This document shows positions 1-13,600 of a DNA stretch of 64,000 nt, piece after piece. Origin of the DNA: Pipra filicauda (lineage: Eukaryota; Chordata; Aves; Passeriformes; Pipridae). The first letter of the stretch is position 1. Every line of letters begins with the position of its first letter. The notes beneath the pieces were generated by a model. It was given only the letters and a program-made list of their open reading frames with translations. It searched no databases and was not told where the DNA came from. Position numbers and translations under genes: made by a program. The stretch lies in NCBI RefSeq assembly GCF_003945595.2, contig NW_024103452.1, positions 1,302,001 to 1,366,000 of the forward strand, written 5' to 3'.

Positions 1-2050
1 GCAGTGACTCCTTCTCCCACCTCCTGCAGCCTGCATAAATATGCATGCCCTTATCTGACTGCAAATTATATCATCGCCTCCCATCAGGTGTTTTGCAATA
101 GTGAGCTCTGGCATGGAAGGGGATAGAAGATGCTCAGAGACTCCAAACTGGTCTCTAATCTCTCATTGGTATCAGTTGTTTCCCTTAATTCTCAACAATG
201 TAAAAATTGAGGGTTTGTAATTGAACAAGCCCCTCCTGCCTCCACCCAATCACTCGGCCCTTTCTCCTTCAGTCTCCCAGAAGGAAATGTAATTCTGAGC
301 ATCACAGCAGCCCTGCTGGCTGTGAGGAGCAGCCAGGTCAGCATTCACGTGTGCTACAACACACATCTCCGCACCGTCCTGGCGTAATTATCTCTCTCGT
401 GAAAGATTTGCTGGACTTTTGCCCACAGGCAAAAATAATAAGAATATGGTAAACTTTTTCCAGTTTCCCCTACTAGCCTATCCTTAGAGTAGGAATTAAA
501 TATTAATGTGTTTTAAAACACCTAACTGGCTGATATTTTTCAGTTTTGCACAGATGTAAGACCGAATTGCAAGTTTATTTATGCTGCTTCTCATTCTCAA
601 ATAGAAAATACATGTGAAAAAATTTTTTAGCCCTGTTACACAGACTTACAGGAAGGAAAGGACAACTGCATGATTTAAACATCCCTATTCACCCAGGGGT
701 ATGCTGTCATCTCAGACACATCCCAGCAGTGTTGGTCTCTTCTGGAGAGCCCCGAGGCTGGCACAGTGCTCAGCCCATGGACACTGCTCCTGCCTTCCAG
801 AGGTGGCTCTCCAGGAGCCTTACACCAAACTAAGGGTCCGGCCATTAACAATGGGCTTTTGCCATGCTTAAGGCTCCATTTATGCCAAAGTTTAAACCAC
901 ATTAATGAGAGAAGGGGCAAAAGAGGCTCTTGCTGTTAAGGTCCTAATTCAGGTCCCTCAGCCATGACAATGAGTTTTGCCTGCAATACCGTAATAGTGT
1001 TCTCAGAGGAGTCATGCTGTTAAAGCGACTTTGGTGGGGGTGCAGGCAACAGCACAGATGCCACCAGGTAGGGACAGGACAACACAGCCACAGAGTGCAG
1101 TCAAATTCCACACACCAGCAGTGCCGAACCCGGCACAGCCCGACAGAGCTACACTGCCCTAGGGGAATAAGGGAGACCTTGGAAGCCCCGACCTCTACTC
1201 ACACAAACATTCATAAGGTAAAACATGCAGTGAGGCTTATTGTGGTGCTGATGTTGAGGTATTTTCAAACACAACACTCAGACCACACTGTTATCTCGTC
1301 CCACAGCCCATGCATGCACTTGTGACTAAAACCAGGAGCACAGCCTGGGGGCTCCAGGGGTGCACTGCAAACTGTTGTGAAATATGCTTATCTGAAAAAA
1401 ATTAATTGCGATAGAAAAATAATTGTGTTTCATGGGTTCTCATGGTTTTAAACATCCCATCAGTACAGGGAAAGATTTGTTTCCTCATTTTAAGGTAGAA
1501 ACTACCAGATTTTGAGTGCAGTGTTTGTATGGGAAAAAAAAAAGCTTGGTTCTGTCATTGAATTTACTCTACTTTAATGACATCCTTACCATGCAAAGTC
1601 CAATTGACTGGTAGAAATATGTCTGATGAGAATGGAGGTAGCGAAAGGGAATAAACTCACATATGCCTCTCAAGCTGTTCCTATAGCACTTTCCAATTGG
1701 ATCTACAGAGCTGCACAAAAGTTGTGAAACATGCAGGCTGAACTATTAATTACTTAGTTCTGTGATAAAGGACATGCATTTGTGTAACTGCATGTGCCAG
1801 AGCAGGGTGCTCCACACTTTTCACATATACATAAACATTCACAGAACACCTTTCCTCTGCAGGGCTGGGAAATACCTTTATCTGTCTTCAACAGAGATTT
1901 GCTCCACTTAATGAGAATTTTAGAATTAAGGATTTTGACATGCTCAAATTTTCTATCTAAAAGATGATGAATTTAAGTAGAACACAAAATTCCAGCTTTT
2001 GTCCTGAATCTGGACTGCTTCCAGCAGCTTCAATTGCACCTCCATTTCAT

Positions 2051-2114
2051 AAAAAAAAAAAAAAAAGAAGTCATTGTAAAGTCTTAAAAAATGTAAATAA
2101 TAAAAAAAAAAAAA
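2051..2114. repeat. Pair of A-tracts
   Basis: A run of 16 A (2051-2066) is followed 35 bases later by a run of 13 A (2102-2114). No LINE or SINE body is recognisable on the 5' side of either. These are treated as simple low-complexity sequence rather than retrotransposon tails. Short frames through them encode poly-lysine or poly-phenylalanine and should be ignored. Confidence 0.85.
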
Positions 2115-5100
2115 GGACAAGTGCTGTTGAGAGAGTGCAACAATGAAAACAGTCTGCTTACGAATCAAAGCTAAGCTGGTTCCTGCCACCCCCTTCAGTT
2201 TCGGGGTTGAGTCTATATCCATTAATTTCTCTTGGCAAACCTGGCATGCTAGCAATACCAGAAGGGAGTGAAAAGAGGACATGTATAGTAGCGCAAAGAA
2301 GAAACTGTTTCCTGTAAGTTGTGTGGCCAGCAAACTTACTAAACCAAACTTGTGACCTAGACTGGCTTTACTTGACTATACTGAAGTCCTGAGCTTTCAA
2401 AACCTTTCTTTCTTAAGGAAGACTGGCTAAGCGAAAACCATTTGCAAGCAAAGGTTTGGCAAGATCAAGGCCCTAAGTAGTTCAGTGCTCATTTCTAAGG
2501 GTGACTTAATTTGCAGGGCAGAATCCTGAAAACACTTGCGCAGGTTTCCTTTATGCACTGGCATGCACAGAACCGTCATAAAGGAAATGTCTCCAGAAAC
2601 AGAGCCCAGAGAAGCCATCAGTGTTGCCCACACAGTATCACAGTGAGGAGGCGATTACACAACTTGACTAGTTTCTGGTGTAACCATTTTAAAAGCACTG
2701 CTTGCAGTGGCTCCTGAAGCACTTGCAATGACAATTCCTTTCAGTAATGATGAGTAACTCATTCAAAGAAGAGCTTTAGGAAAAACAAGAGTGGAAAAGG
2801 AAATTTCTTTTATTTATAATTTTTTTAGCACTGGTAAATTTGAGCTATTCTTCATTACCAGAATTAGAACCACATTTTATGCAATTTGAAATTCCCAAAT
2901 TTGGAAAATCCTAAGACCTTGCATGTCAAGGGGGAAAAAAAAAAATCACACACACTAAATGCCACAGGACACAATAAAAATCCAGAAAGTTGGCAATAGC
3001 ACCCTGAGAAATTTGCTGAAGAAGCAGGGGCACTAGGAGTCCCAAATTTGACAATGTAAATGGAGGAAAAATAGCAGTGAAATGAAAAGTCCTCCTAAAG
3101 GAAAACATGATTGACGAACATCTCCCCGAAACAATGCTTAGCAAGTGGCTGATAACCCTGCAACCCTGTATGATGATGGCTCTTTGAGAAAAAAAGGTGT
3201 TTCTGCAGATGGCCAAGAAGCACATACAGGCTGCAAGCTCCCCGTCTGCACCCTTCCCACAAATCAAGAACACCAACAGGCAGATACACCACAGCCCCTT
3301 TCATGATAGACCTTGGCTCCGTGGCATGCTGGACCAGCGAAACTGGTTCTACACGCCCTGGGAAAAATGACAGCTTCCTTGCAAGCTGCGCTGATCATAA
3401 AAGGTGGAAGAGGCTTCCATGCATGCCCAAACCTGCATCTTTCAAAACGCCTGCACACCCAGCACAGCAGGGCAGAAGCTTCGAGGAGCACTCCTGGCCG
3501 CTGTGTGGTTACTCTATGGCTCAGCTTGGCATGCAGCTCCTGCCACGTCATGGTCCTCTGCCCAACTCAGCGGCCTGCTTGTTGTGCAGCTGTCTGCCCT
3601 GCTTTTTGTGCTCCTTCTTCCTCCAGCCCTCCTTCTTTTGAAGCATTGGCTTCACTCTGAAAATGGGAGCAAAGTGTCCAAAACATGGCAAGGGGCCAGC
3701 TTTGGGTTGCCTTGAGGTAAAAGGAGCCAACTGTTTTTTCCTGGAACATGCTCCAAATTTCACACCTTTTTTCTCCACAAATGTGGGAAACAAGCAGCAA
3801 CCCTACGTAAAAAAAGGGTATTTTCACACATGCAGATAAAGCATGCTAACGCAGAGTACACTGCCCCACACGTTCTCCCCAAACCTGAGCCCTAGTCAAC
3901 TCTGAGAGCCCAATTACAAAAAAAAAAAAAAAAAACAAACCACACAAGTCTTAAATTGCTGCAAACACCATTCCAGAACATTTTGCCCTATATAATGGCT
4001 GCTCAAGCTCTTGATACTCCTTTTGAGCCTCCACAAATCACAGCAGCAGCCAGAGTTACACACAAACACCAGACCAAGTATGCTGGTTGCAGTATCTTCA
4101 TCAGCATCACTAAACACCAGGGCACACAGCAGTGAAGTCCCTATACAGCCTGGCAGCCAGGGCAGCCAACTCCATTCCCACCTCACATTAAGTCCAAAAA
4201 AAAAAAAAAAGGAAAAACAAATCATCAATGTTACTGTGCTTTCAGAGGATCCAAATATTTAAGTCCTACCCTCAGCTCTACCAGATTTCACCCCTGACCT
4301 CCTCTGTCCACACTATGGAATACCAGCTGGGTCTTTTGCAAGCACATGAAGCTAAAAGGTTGTTTTGGGCTGGGAAGCACAGAAGAAAGTGAAAATGCAT
4401 TCATATACATGGTAGGGATGACTAGACAAAGATGCAACATTGCTTCACTGACAGGAAAAAAAAATAAAATAAAACAAAGCACCCATGCTGGCAAGCCACC
4501 CCAAGCTGAACAAACAAACTTCATGGTTCAGTTAACCTTTCCAGAAGTACTGGTCTCAAGTCGGAACTTTACTTGAAAGACTTTCTTAAAAAACTAAAGA
4601 CAAACAAATGGTACAAGATAGAGAGAAGCAAACCTTGAAAGCCACAAGGTTTGGGGCCCTAGGCTATTCCTCAATATCCTTCAAAAGTTCCAGGCATTTT
4701 GCCAGCACAAGAATCTACCTTCTGGTGCATCTTCATTTAACTTTACTTACATGCAACTCTACACTTTTACAGTCCTCTGACTGCTGTTGAGGCTCATTTA
4801 AACAGCAGTGGAAAACCTCCTCCCTAACTTTTGATAGCCATGTTTCTGTGAGAATTTTTTTCTCTCCAATTAATTGTCAATGTCAATGGGAAAAATCAGA
4901 TCATTTTTACACTTCATGGAAAATTTCTTTTTAAAAGTCTTCTAAACGCAAAATGAACAGGAGTGGAAACAGTACCCTCCTGCAAGGGTAGTGGGTGCTT
5001 TGAGATTTTTAAATGAAAATGGAAAGCTGTAACTACAACTAGGGGGGAGGGGGAACCCAAAAAACAACAACATGTACATGGATTTGCGTATCCCTCCCCT

Positions 5101-6630
5101 GCAACACACAGCACATGAGCCTGTGTAATCCATTGATGTGGAGCATCAGCAAGGCCAGGCTCCTGAAGGATTTACATAGGTGTGGCCACAGTATAAGGGA
5201 TAAGGTTAATAAATAGCAGTGGTAAAAGAGCAGGGAGTGAGAAGGCACCCAAAGAAGCAGTTCTCTCCACATCCTGCATCACACACAGGGAAAGGGTCAG
5301 AAGGTTGTCCTTCAAGACCTACTTTGAGGACAAGTGGATCTTGCGTTTTACCAAAGATGAAAAGAGGGAGCAAGCCGGTTTGGCTCCCTGTCTTGTCCAT
5401 AGGCACATTACTGCCAGATGACTGCCTTCCTTCTCCTGAACCCTGCCTAGAGGCAACCCCAAGGTCTCTGCTAAGGGTTGATGGTGTCCAACACCTGTCT
5501 GCATCCCAGGCTCTGAGAAAGTCAAAGACCAGGCATTTGGAAGGGATGTTTGCAATCACGTTGAAGAAGGAGATATAGACACCCAGGGATATGCAACTCA
5601 GGTAGGGTAGTAAATTTGTGCTTCAGTTTTGAAGCGAGATAAAGAGGAAACAGTACGGAGCAATGGCAGGACTCTGGCAATAAAAGCCCATTTTGTGTAA
5701 AATTTCCACAGAGATTTCCAATAATTTCTTGGAGGGAGCAGGGGTTGTCTTTCAATAAGAAACAAATATGTTTACTTTGCACCAAACATTTCCAATCAAA
5801 AAATTTAGCACACGATTTTTCACAGAAAGGTTGTTCTTTGGGTTTTTTTGTGGTTTGGGTTTATTATATAGCATTAAATACATTCTTTATATGTAAAGAC
5901 TAAAAAATATTTTTCCCTTCTAAACCCAATTAACACTTTTCAGTTTTATAATATATTTAAGTGATATCTCAGAAGGAAAAGCAAAGGAGCTGTGACTTTC
6001 AAAGGAATAAAAAGCAATTCAATACAAACATCCAGCAAAGTCTACCCTACTTCAGGAAAATTCTCATATGAGTTGAAATCAAGAGGATGCAACCGGGAAG
6101 CCAATTGTGATTAAATGGACCACTGGAAATTACCTAGGTAAGGAAGTTCTTGGAAGATGGTAATGGAAGTAGTAGACTAAAGGTGAACAAGATGAGAAGA
6201 CCAGAAGGAAGCTAGACCATTAGCAGAGCAAATGGGTAGTTCAGGAGTTAGAAATTCTCCAAGAGCAAACAAAAGCAAAAGCTATTGCAAAATGGAGATT
6301 GCAGCCCTAGGGGCAATCTTAAAGCTAATGGGATTGAGGTGATATCATTCATTTACATTGATGTATTTTCTGGGAACTGCAGAAGATATACAGGACTCTT
6401 ACAGAAATTATTTGTGCTTATGGTTTATGATAAAGGATTGTGCCATCACTTTTTTTATACAGACATACATACAACCAGCACAAGAAGAGTTACTCATGTT
6501 TAGCAAGCCTGGAGTATATTCAAAACAATTAGAATTTCCAGACTGTTGGAGCACTCAGAAGCTAAAAATTAAAAGAGGAAGATCAGGATTTTCAAAGCTC
6601 CTTAGACATTAAGAAATGCTAAATGTTTCT

Positions 6631-6670
6631 TTCAAAGCACTTTAGCAGGCAAATTACGTAATCCTCACTG
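6631..6670 (-). repeat. Possible MIR-like SINE 3' tail remnant
   Basis: The stretch CAAAGCACTTT (6633-6643), followed by an AATTA-containing stretch and AATCCTCACT, resembles the reverse complement of the 3' tail of MIR-like SINEs. That tail reads roughly: gaggattaattaat, then gtaaagtgctttga. Only about 40 bases can be matched and no tRNA-related head is visible beside it. This is a weak call from remembered consensus and could be chance. Confidence 0.28.
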
Positions 6671-7440
6671 AAGTCAATAGAGCAAGGTGCCTGACCCCAA
6701 GGCAGTTTTGCAATGCTCTCAGGCATAGGCTGGAAAAATCTAAATCCCCTTGCAGATCTGGCCTTGGGTGCTGCAGATGGGAAACAGAGCACACTCTCTT
6801 ATGCATTTACCTTCAGCTAAGAGCATTGCAGAAAAAAAGCCCAACAGATTTGATAAGTGGAGGCTATAGAAGTAGTACCAAGCAATTTGGTCAGTTTAAA
6901 AAACAAAATGAAAAATGCAACAAAAAACAACTCCAGGAGACCCCAAGGCAGATTTAGTTTTTTCTTCACAGGCCCTCTACAAGGCTGAAGGGGACCACGG
7001 TTCCCTTTCTACCATGAGCAATCTCATCCAAGGGTACAGGGAGCCAGGCAGCAGCCCTGGTAGAGGCACTACCCTCACCCACTGTATGCATTTTATGACT
7101 GCTCACATAATTGCCCTGCAAGAGGTGCCAGATTGCAGATAATAGCTCCTCTAAATTCAGGTGGCATACGTGCAGTCCGACAAGCCAAGTTTCTCTGGAG
7201 CTGTCAGGGCCTGATTTTTTGGGAAGGTTGCGTAAGTACATGCTCAAGGAACACCTACGCAGTGTACAAGCTGGCCAACCCCTTTCTCCTCCCTCTGCCT
7301 GCTAAAACATATCAGGCCCACCTGCAGCTGGGAAGAGCACATTTCCAGTCTTTACACAAAGGTTGGCTTGCTTTCCACACTGCTTTAAGCCTCGCATGGA
7401 GTTAGGGAGGAGAAAATAAAGCAAGTAATTTTGTAAATGC

Positions 7441-8100
7441 TGCAGAGTGACCAAGCCATGTGCAGCACTGTCAGTCTTTCTATGTGTAAATGTTCTTCTT
7501 TTGAAGCATATTAATTCAGCTGTGATAGTATTTATACTTCATATGTACAGTATATAAATATACACTTTAATAATGCTTTTAATTTTTATATATTTTCCTG
7601 TCTACTCTGCATTAGTCTGCAGTACAATCTGTAACAGCTGTGAATATCTGCAGAATCCTGCTTTTTCACTCGTTTTCCGTATCCAGCATAATCATTTGCC
7701 TGCTGCATGAATGTAGCAACGCGAAAGTTCCACCGCTAAGGTCTAATCACGGTGCCTTAAATAAGGTCTGAACAATTACAGTGTAATAAATAACCAAAAC
7801 TAGATTAAACAGCTATATCCTCTGCATTTTCCTTGTACTATAATGCAGTTTGGATCACAGCCCGATTCGAGGTAGAGAAAAGTGGATCCAATACATCTGA
7901 CTGGAAAGATAGCAAAGCATACGGTGTCTATCAAGTGATCAATTTACAACATTAATTTTTAATCATTAATTTCAACTACTTTGGAAGGAAGAAGCAAGTA
8001 ACTGCCAAGTTTAGTTAATTTTTGTTTTTAATAACTACTTTTTTTTCCTTAAATTGCTTCTCCTGTAGTAAGTAAACCACTTTGTAATCTCAATTAAAAA
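7441..8100. other. Candidate conserved noncoding segment
   Basis: This AT-rich unique stretch has many TAATNN cores and TTTATA/AATTA words, with no long open frame and no transposon match. Vertebrate enhancers and ultraconserved elements often have this composition. The assignment is only a hypothesis from composition, since a single sequence cannot show conservation. Confidence 0.2.
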
Positions 8101-10164
8101 GTGTGTATTCTCATCTAAAATTTGGTTAGAAACTACACAAGCTGTAAAGCCCCCAAGTAAAAGATTTAAATTGAAGTGGAACCAATACCTAAACAATAAA
8201 ATGACAGCAATACAGAAGTTGCAGAGGTAAAGTTGAAATTCTTAGTACATATCTAAACAACAGTTTTAGTTTCTAAGCCCCAGACATAATTCCTCACAGT
8301 AAGAGGGGAAAAAGGCAAGTTGAAAACCAGAGAAATGCAGCTTGTCAAATGCAAAATAAAAACTTCCCCTAGCTGCTGTTTCTGTATGCTGGGAGCATAA
8401 AAATAATATATGAACAGGGAATGTGACAACCAAAGATGGCCTCAAAGATTGTTAGAGCTAAGGAAACATTTACTTCTGTGCTTTGTTCAGAAGTGCCGCT
8501 GAGTTTACAACCTGTGTCAATGCAACCCTAGCCAAAGTGTAACAGTGTTTTCTTAGAGAACCCAATTAATTTGTTTTTCAAGCCAGTCCATTACATGAAG
8601 CTGATTCAAACCTGCTTTGCTGCAGCCAGTCTTCCAAACTGCAACAACTATATTTTAAAAACTCCAGTCTAATTAAAAAAAAAAAAAAATTAACACCAGG
8701 CCAAATTAGACTTCCATAACTCCACTGTAAATGCAGTGGAAACCTGGAAATTCCAGTGTAATAGTTTTACTCAGGATCTACATGCCATAAAGAGAGAAAA
8801 ACTAGACCTATTAAATGGGATGGCACATCTCAGAGTACGCAGCGTCATGCAACTAGGTACTCCATGCATGCATTTTATTTCCTTTCATAATAGAAAAGCA
8901 ACAACATGGTACAAGGCAGAGCTTTTCAAATTTGGCCACCGCCAGTCTGGGAAACACAGCAATATGGATTTTCCTCCCAGTTGGTCAACATTTAGATAGC
9001 ACCTTTATTGTATTCACAATACCCAGATACTACTTCTAGAGGCATCCTATTCACTGAGGTCTTCCCTGGCATTTCAGACAAAGGTTCATTTTGATGACAC
9101 TTTCAATAGAAATTAATTTTCCTGTTTGCCTGACAAATCACTACATGCAATTTGGTTACAAAGAGGCTGAATGCATCTTATTGCTACTGTTGGAATCCAG
9201 AAGATAATACATGATCAAGGACTTCGTGACCAAGCAGTTAACCTATAAACAGTTTTGTGGGCTAATATTTAGTAAGTTAGCATTCTTTGCTACCTAAAGT
9301 TACTACTGAAAAAATGCATTCTCTTTAGAGATTGTATGAATATACATGAAAGATATTTAAAAAATATTGTTATCATATCAGAGAACCAAAAGTTGATTAG
9401 CATGAGTAATCCTTAGAGACAGAGTAATCTACCCTCAGAGTCTGACAATCCGAAAGATTTGGGGGCAACAGTTCTTCACAGATTAGCTAAAAAGCTTTTG
9501 ATGCTTTTCAGATAGCTTGTAGGTAAATAAAACCTAAAGCACCCCTTCCTGACCTTACGTTTTCACTGGAAGTTGTGACACTCCTAAACATAGAGCTGCC
9601 ATGTGAATTTTCATGCACTGCATTCAGTTCGGCCTGTTCTTTACATTTATGCATTTTCACCCCATGCCTGACAGACACTGTTGGGACTGAGAGTGGGAAA
9701 GGTAACAGCAGGGTCACCGGCTTCAGCCCATGCAGCAAGACTTACCCTGCTCTGCTGTTAAAACTCCCCATCTTGAGCCTACATGTACCACAACCTGACC
9801 GCCATCCTTAGCCCTAAGTACAGCAAAGGTCCAGGAAATCAGCTCTTGCCAGCTTTTTTTAAAGTTAGTTCTGAGGGTTTGGTCTTCCAAGGTCAAAAGG
9901 GGGCTTGAGGGGGCAACTCAGCCCCTGGTCTCAGCTACCTGTTCAGATACTGAAAGTTACTCAAATGCCTCAGGTTGCCAGAAACACACCCTAGTGTTCA
10001 AGGGAAGAAAGAAATCAATACTACTGCTTTGTTTTACTAGTCAGTTCATACCTGAGTCCTTCTTTCAAGATATTATCACACGTGACAAAAGGGTATCAGA
10101 AAATTAAAATCTCACTAGAGGAGATAGGTGAATGAGCTGAACTCCAGTGGCCTGATATCTATGA

Positions 10165-10572
10165 GATCTTCAGCTCACTGATCTTACAAACTGCATTCAC
10201 CTGCTTGTTCTCCGCCTCCCTAAGATCCTGCTTTATGGTGAACTTGCCACTGGCTGCCGCATGAGAGGAGCCCCGAAGAAAAGATACAAGGACGCCCTGA
10301 AACAACATCTCAGCCTTGGCCATATTGATCACCATAACTGGTCTACTCTGGCCTCCAATCGGGAGGCCTGGAGACACACCATCTATAACGCAGCTGTCTC
10401 CTTTGAGAACACACGCAGGATGACTCTCGAGGAGAAAAAGCAACGCAGAAAGAATCGTGTATTGCAGAATACACCATCTAAGGAGTCTTTCTGCTGTGCC
10501 TTTTGCAATCGGATATGTCTGTCACGTATTGGCCTCATAAGCCACCAGCGTGCCTGCAACAAATGTGGATAG
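10165..10572 (+). pseudogene. LINE reverse-transcriptase C-terminal fragment with C2HC zinc finger
   Basis: The frame is open for 135 codons from 10165 and stops with TAG at 10570-10572. The first ATG is at 10261, but homology begins before it (RLPK, then YGEL), so that ATG is not a real start. Counting from it, the likely zinc ligands are C79, C82, H95 and C99, a C-x2-C-x12-H-x3-C spacing, with extra cysteines at 78, 86 and 102. A tryptophan-arginine block (NREAWR, residues 33-38) precedes a basic helix-like stretch (52-66). The N-terminal endonuclease and the polymerase core with its catalytic aspartates are absent, so the fragment cannot retrotranspose by itself. The complete lack of stops or frameshifts here is unusual beside the broken CR1 copies. 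Confidence 0.72.
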
Positions 10573-10612
10573 AGCCTTCCCAAATCTTCGTTCGCGAAGC
10601 CTAGCCACGATG
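10165..10612 (+). mobile_element. 3' end of a non-CR1 LINE retrotransposon (5'-truncated)
   Basis: This covers the reverse-transcriptase C-terminal region and a short 3' UTR of a LINE. The translated frame reads RLPKILLYGEL, then APKKRYKDALK, then a W-x8-REAWR block and a basic RRMTLEEKKQRRK stretch. It ends in a cysteine-rich zinc-finger-like motif. This domain order is familiar from the end of endonuclease/reverse-transcriptase proteins of several animal LINE clades. After the stop codon, the short tail contains the self-complementary word TTCGTTCGCGAAG and a GATGATT-like end. The element is 5'-truncated, since stops at 10153 and 10162 close the frame upstream. The clade is not certain. An RTE-like or related LINE is plausible, and it is clearly not CR1. 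Confidence 0.75.
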
Positions 10613-13600
10613 ATTGTTGGTCAGCCTCCATTTCAATACTTTCAGGTGACTATGACTTAATTCATTAAATAATTATAGTTAAAACCAACCACTTTGGGAC
10701 TCCAAAAAGCATTATGTATCTCAAGGAATGTCAGTGCTTGTGAAATGACATGTAAACCCTACATCTCTAATCACTTGGTGAGGTGCAGCAGCAGTTTAAT
10801 AAAGTAAAGAATGTTTTAACCAACAGACATTACCATAAATATACAGGTAGAACCCAGCTGGCATCACAGAAGAGGCCCAAGTAGCACTACTACTACTCAT
10901 TACTTCAGTTTTACACCTCTTCTTAAGAGATAAACTTGCTTCAGGAAAGTGAACTATGTTGTACAAAGTAAAGTTACTGCCCATTTCGAAATTAATTGTA
11001 CATTGCTAAATGCCACTCAAGCTTTGCTGACCTTCTTTATCCACTCAAGCCACAGCTTTCTGAGGTCTATGAAGTTAACAGAATAATTTGATTGACTTTC
11101 TGGTTATTAATTCAGAGACCTGTGAGTTATTCAAATTTCTTGAATAGATGGAAGCATTTACTTTATTCTAAACTTCATTCCCATTGCTCTGAGGAGACAA
11201 GTTACCTCCATATAACACTTTAACTTCATTTTCTGTTGCCACTGAAAGATGATTCCAGAGTTACTGCACTATTTCGAATTCAAAGAAAACTCAGAAGACA
11301 TTGCAGGGTTGGGGGGCTTTTGCTTTTTCAGTCTGAAGTTCAATAAACGCTGATCTTCACTTTAGTTCAATTATTATTAAGCATTTCAAAACTTCTCCTT
11401 TGTGATTTTATGTTCCTTCCTTGCAGAGCAATAAAAGTCCATCACAGAGTCTCTGCTTTTGAATGTTTTGTGAGTGCTCCTTATATGAAACTATATAAGA
11501 CAACTGTACTTTGGCTTATAAAAAAAGTATGTTGACACCTCTATATTATTCATGTTTTGCTAAGACAAATAGCAAGCTTCAAGCCCGTCCTGCTGGAAGG
11601 GAGATCCATGTGCACAGCTGTCCCAGGCACTCAAGCACTTACAAAATGTGCAAAAATGAATAAATCTAAATTGCATTTCATGGAACCCATTGGGTTTCGT
11701 CCATGCAGGGTTCAAAGGCAGGCGAGGAGGTGTTAGTTACTGGAAGAGGTAGTACTGTCAGGTACTGGAACAGATGATTGCAGGGCTCAGCCAAGACCAG
11801 GCCAAGACCCCTCCAACACAAGTACCTCTAGGCTTGGAGGGCAACCTTTTTCAAATCTCCTAAACAACCCTAAAAAGTATTCTCATAAGGGATACAGACA
11901 CAATACATGTCAGTCATTAAGCATCCCCAAATGTCATGTATTTAAATAGCCCTTTGGTACTTCAGCTCTGTTGTGAATTACTTGGGGATGGCAACTCTTG
12001 CAGAGCTTTGTGCTCTTCAGCACAGTTTCAGATAGATTCAATCCCTTGGTCTCGGTCACTGAAGCATTTAGAGGAAATTCCAGTCCAGAACAGATCTTCA
12101 AAAACAGACAGGTCTCAGAGCATTATGGTGAACGGGCTGCTACAAGGTACAATTATCTTTGTTTCTCTGGGCCTAAGAATCAAAATCAACTTCACTTAAA
12201 CTGAGTGTAGTCTCACTGATATGTAATTGAGTAACTGATAACCATCAGGTCCTTTGCCTGGAGAAGTGAGCGGTTAGCTTGCACACATCAAGAGACTGAT
12301 TTAAAAATCAATTAAAACTCTGACATGGGGCAATTTTCTCTCGAGGGGTTTCAAATCTACAAAGCTAGTGATAGGCAACCCACAGAGCAAAGAATATGCT
12401 GTAGGATGGTGGGGTCTGGGACAGGCCCCATCACATATCAAGTGATGCACAAAGCATTTTGGACAGCTTATGTATTAAATTCAATGTTGTTAGGCTTCAG
12501 TGGCTGAACTGGATACAAGCAAGGTATCCTTAATACAGGCCCCCTTAGTATGGATGACTTCACACAGGGATGCAATTTTCTAAAGCTTAGAAAATGTTAT
12601 GTCCATTTTAATAAAAATGATTTTTTTTAATCAAAAAACACCATGCTAATAAAGAGTTAATAAATAGTTGACCATAAAAAGCTAGGTACTTGCAGGTACT
12701 TGTGGTTCCAAAAGTAGCATCATGGTACTTCTGCAATTTAATCTCCTTCACCAGTGACATCTGGCAAACAGAGCATAACTTATGTGAGACAAACTACACC
12801 AAAAAACAAAGGCAGGACGTGAATTATACGACAGAGACAAATGAAAGGAGGTGCTTGTACACTATGCAATGTAATAAAAGAAAAAGAGATAATATGAAGA
12901 GTAACACTGAAAGGTAGAAGAATGAGCAAGGAAGAGAAACATCACAATCAGTAAAACAAAGAAAATCATCTGTAAAGTGCAGTCAGGAAGGGAGGAGACA
13001 CTTAACATCTACAACATAGAAATTCTTGTGGCAGTCATGGAAGGAAACTTTTGCAGCCTTAATGTCCCCGCATTGTACTACGTACTTAATCTGCTCAGAC
13101 CTGAAGCTGACAGTGCGATAAATGGTACTAGCTCAAATACCAGACTCCAGAAGTATCTCATACCATCTCATACCATACAAAAGCTCCATAATCAAGTGTG
13201 CTCTAAAGAAATTACTGCTTTTCATGACTGAAGCCATCTTACCTATCAAGCTTATCTAGTAACTTTCAGGTAACATTTTATTGAAAAGTATGTTTAATTC
13301 TAGTATCTAGTTGATATTAGAGTTTAGATCATGCTACTTAAAATGAAAAAAAAAAAAATTAGGAAAAGTGCTTAAAAATAAATGCTTAGATTAACCTAAC
13401 AACCTTAGAGGCATTCAGAAGTGGTCAAGATGGTCACATTCAATTTTTTTACACATACAAGTTTCTGTACAGAAGCATAACGTGGGGCAAGCCTACATAT
13501 GTATCCTTTTAGAGTGTGGTGAATTGCACAGAACAGCCAAAATTAGTGAGACCATGTTAACTCTTTCTCACATCTTTTGTGTCCCAAATAACACCTTCCA

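Larger units (their letters stand above)
1..10160. other. Noncoding span, no gene recognised
   Basis: I see no host exon here. Open frames are at most about 120 codons, occur on both strands over the same bases and carry no recognisable domain. Several encode runs of lysine or phenylalanine from A/T tracts. A-tracts of 13-18 bases lie at 2051-2066, 2102-2114, 3918-3935, 4196-4210 and 8675-8689. The first 450 bases and about 7441-8100 are AT-rich with TAAT-type homeodomain cores. They are unlike the surrounding simple sequence, but alignment would be needed to call them conserved. Confidence 0.7.

Noticed and set aside
5206..5578. Overlapping 117- and 119-codon ORFs on opposite strands
   Set aside because: Neither has a domain, signal or splice context. 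Sense-antisense open frames of this size are expected in 64 kb.
10383..10631. Minus-strand ORFs over the LINE fragment (also 10159-10443)
   Set aside because: They are antisense shadows of the LINE frame, whose plus-strand translation has clear reverse-transcriptase C-terminal features.
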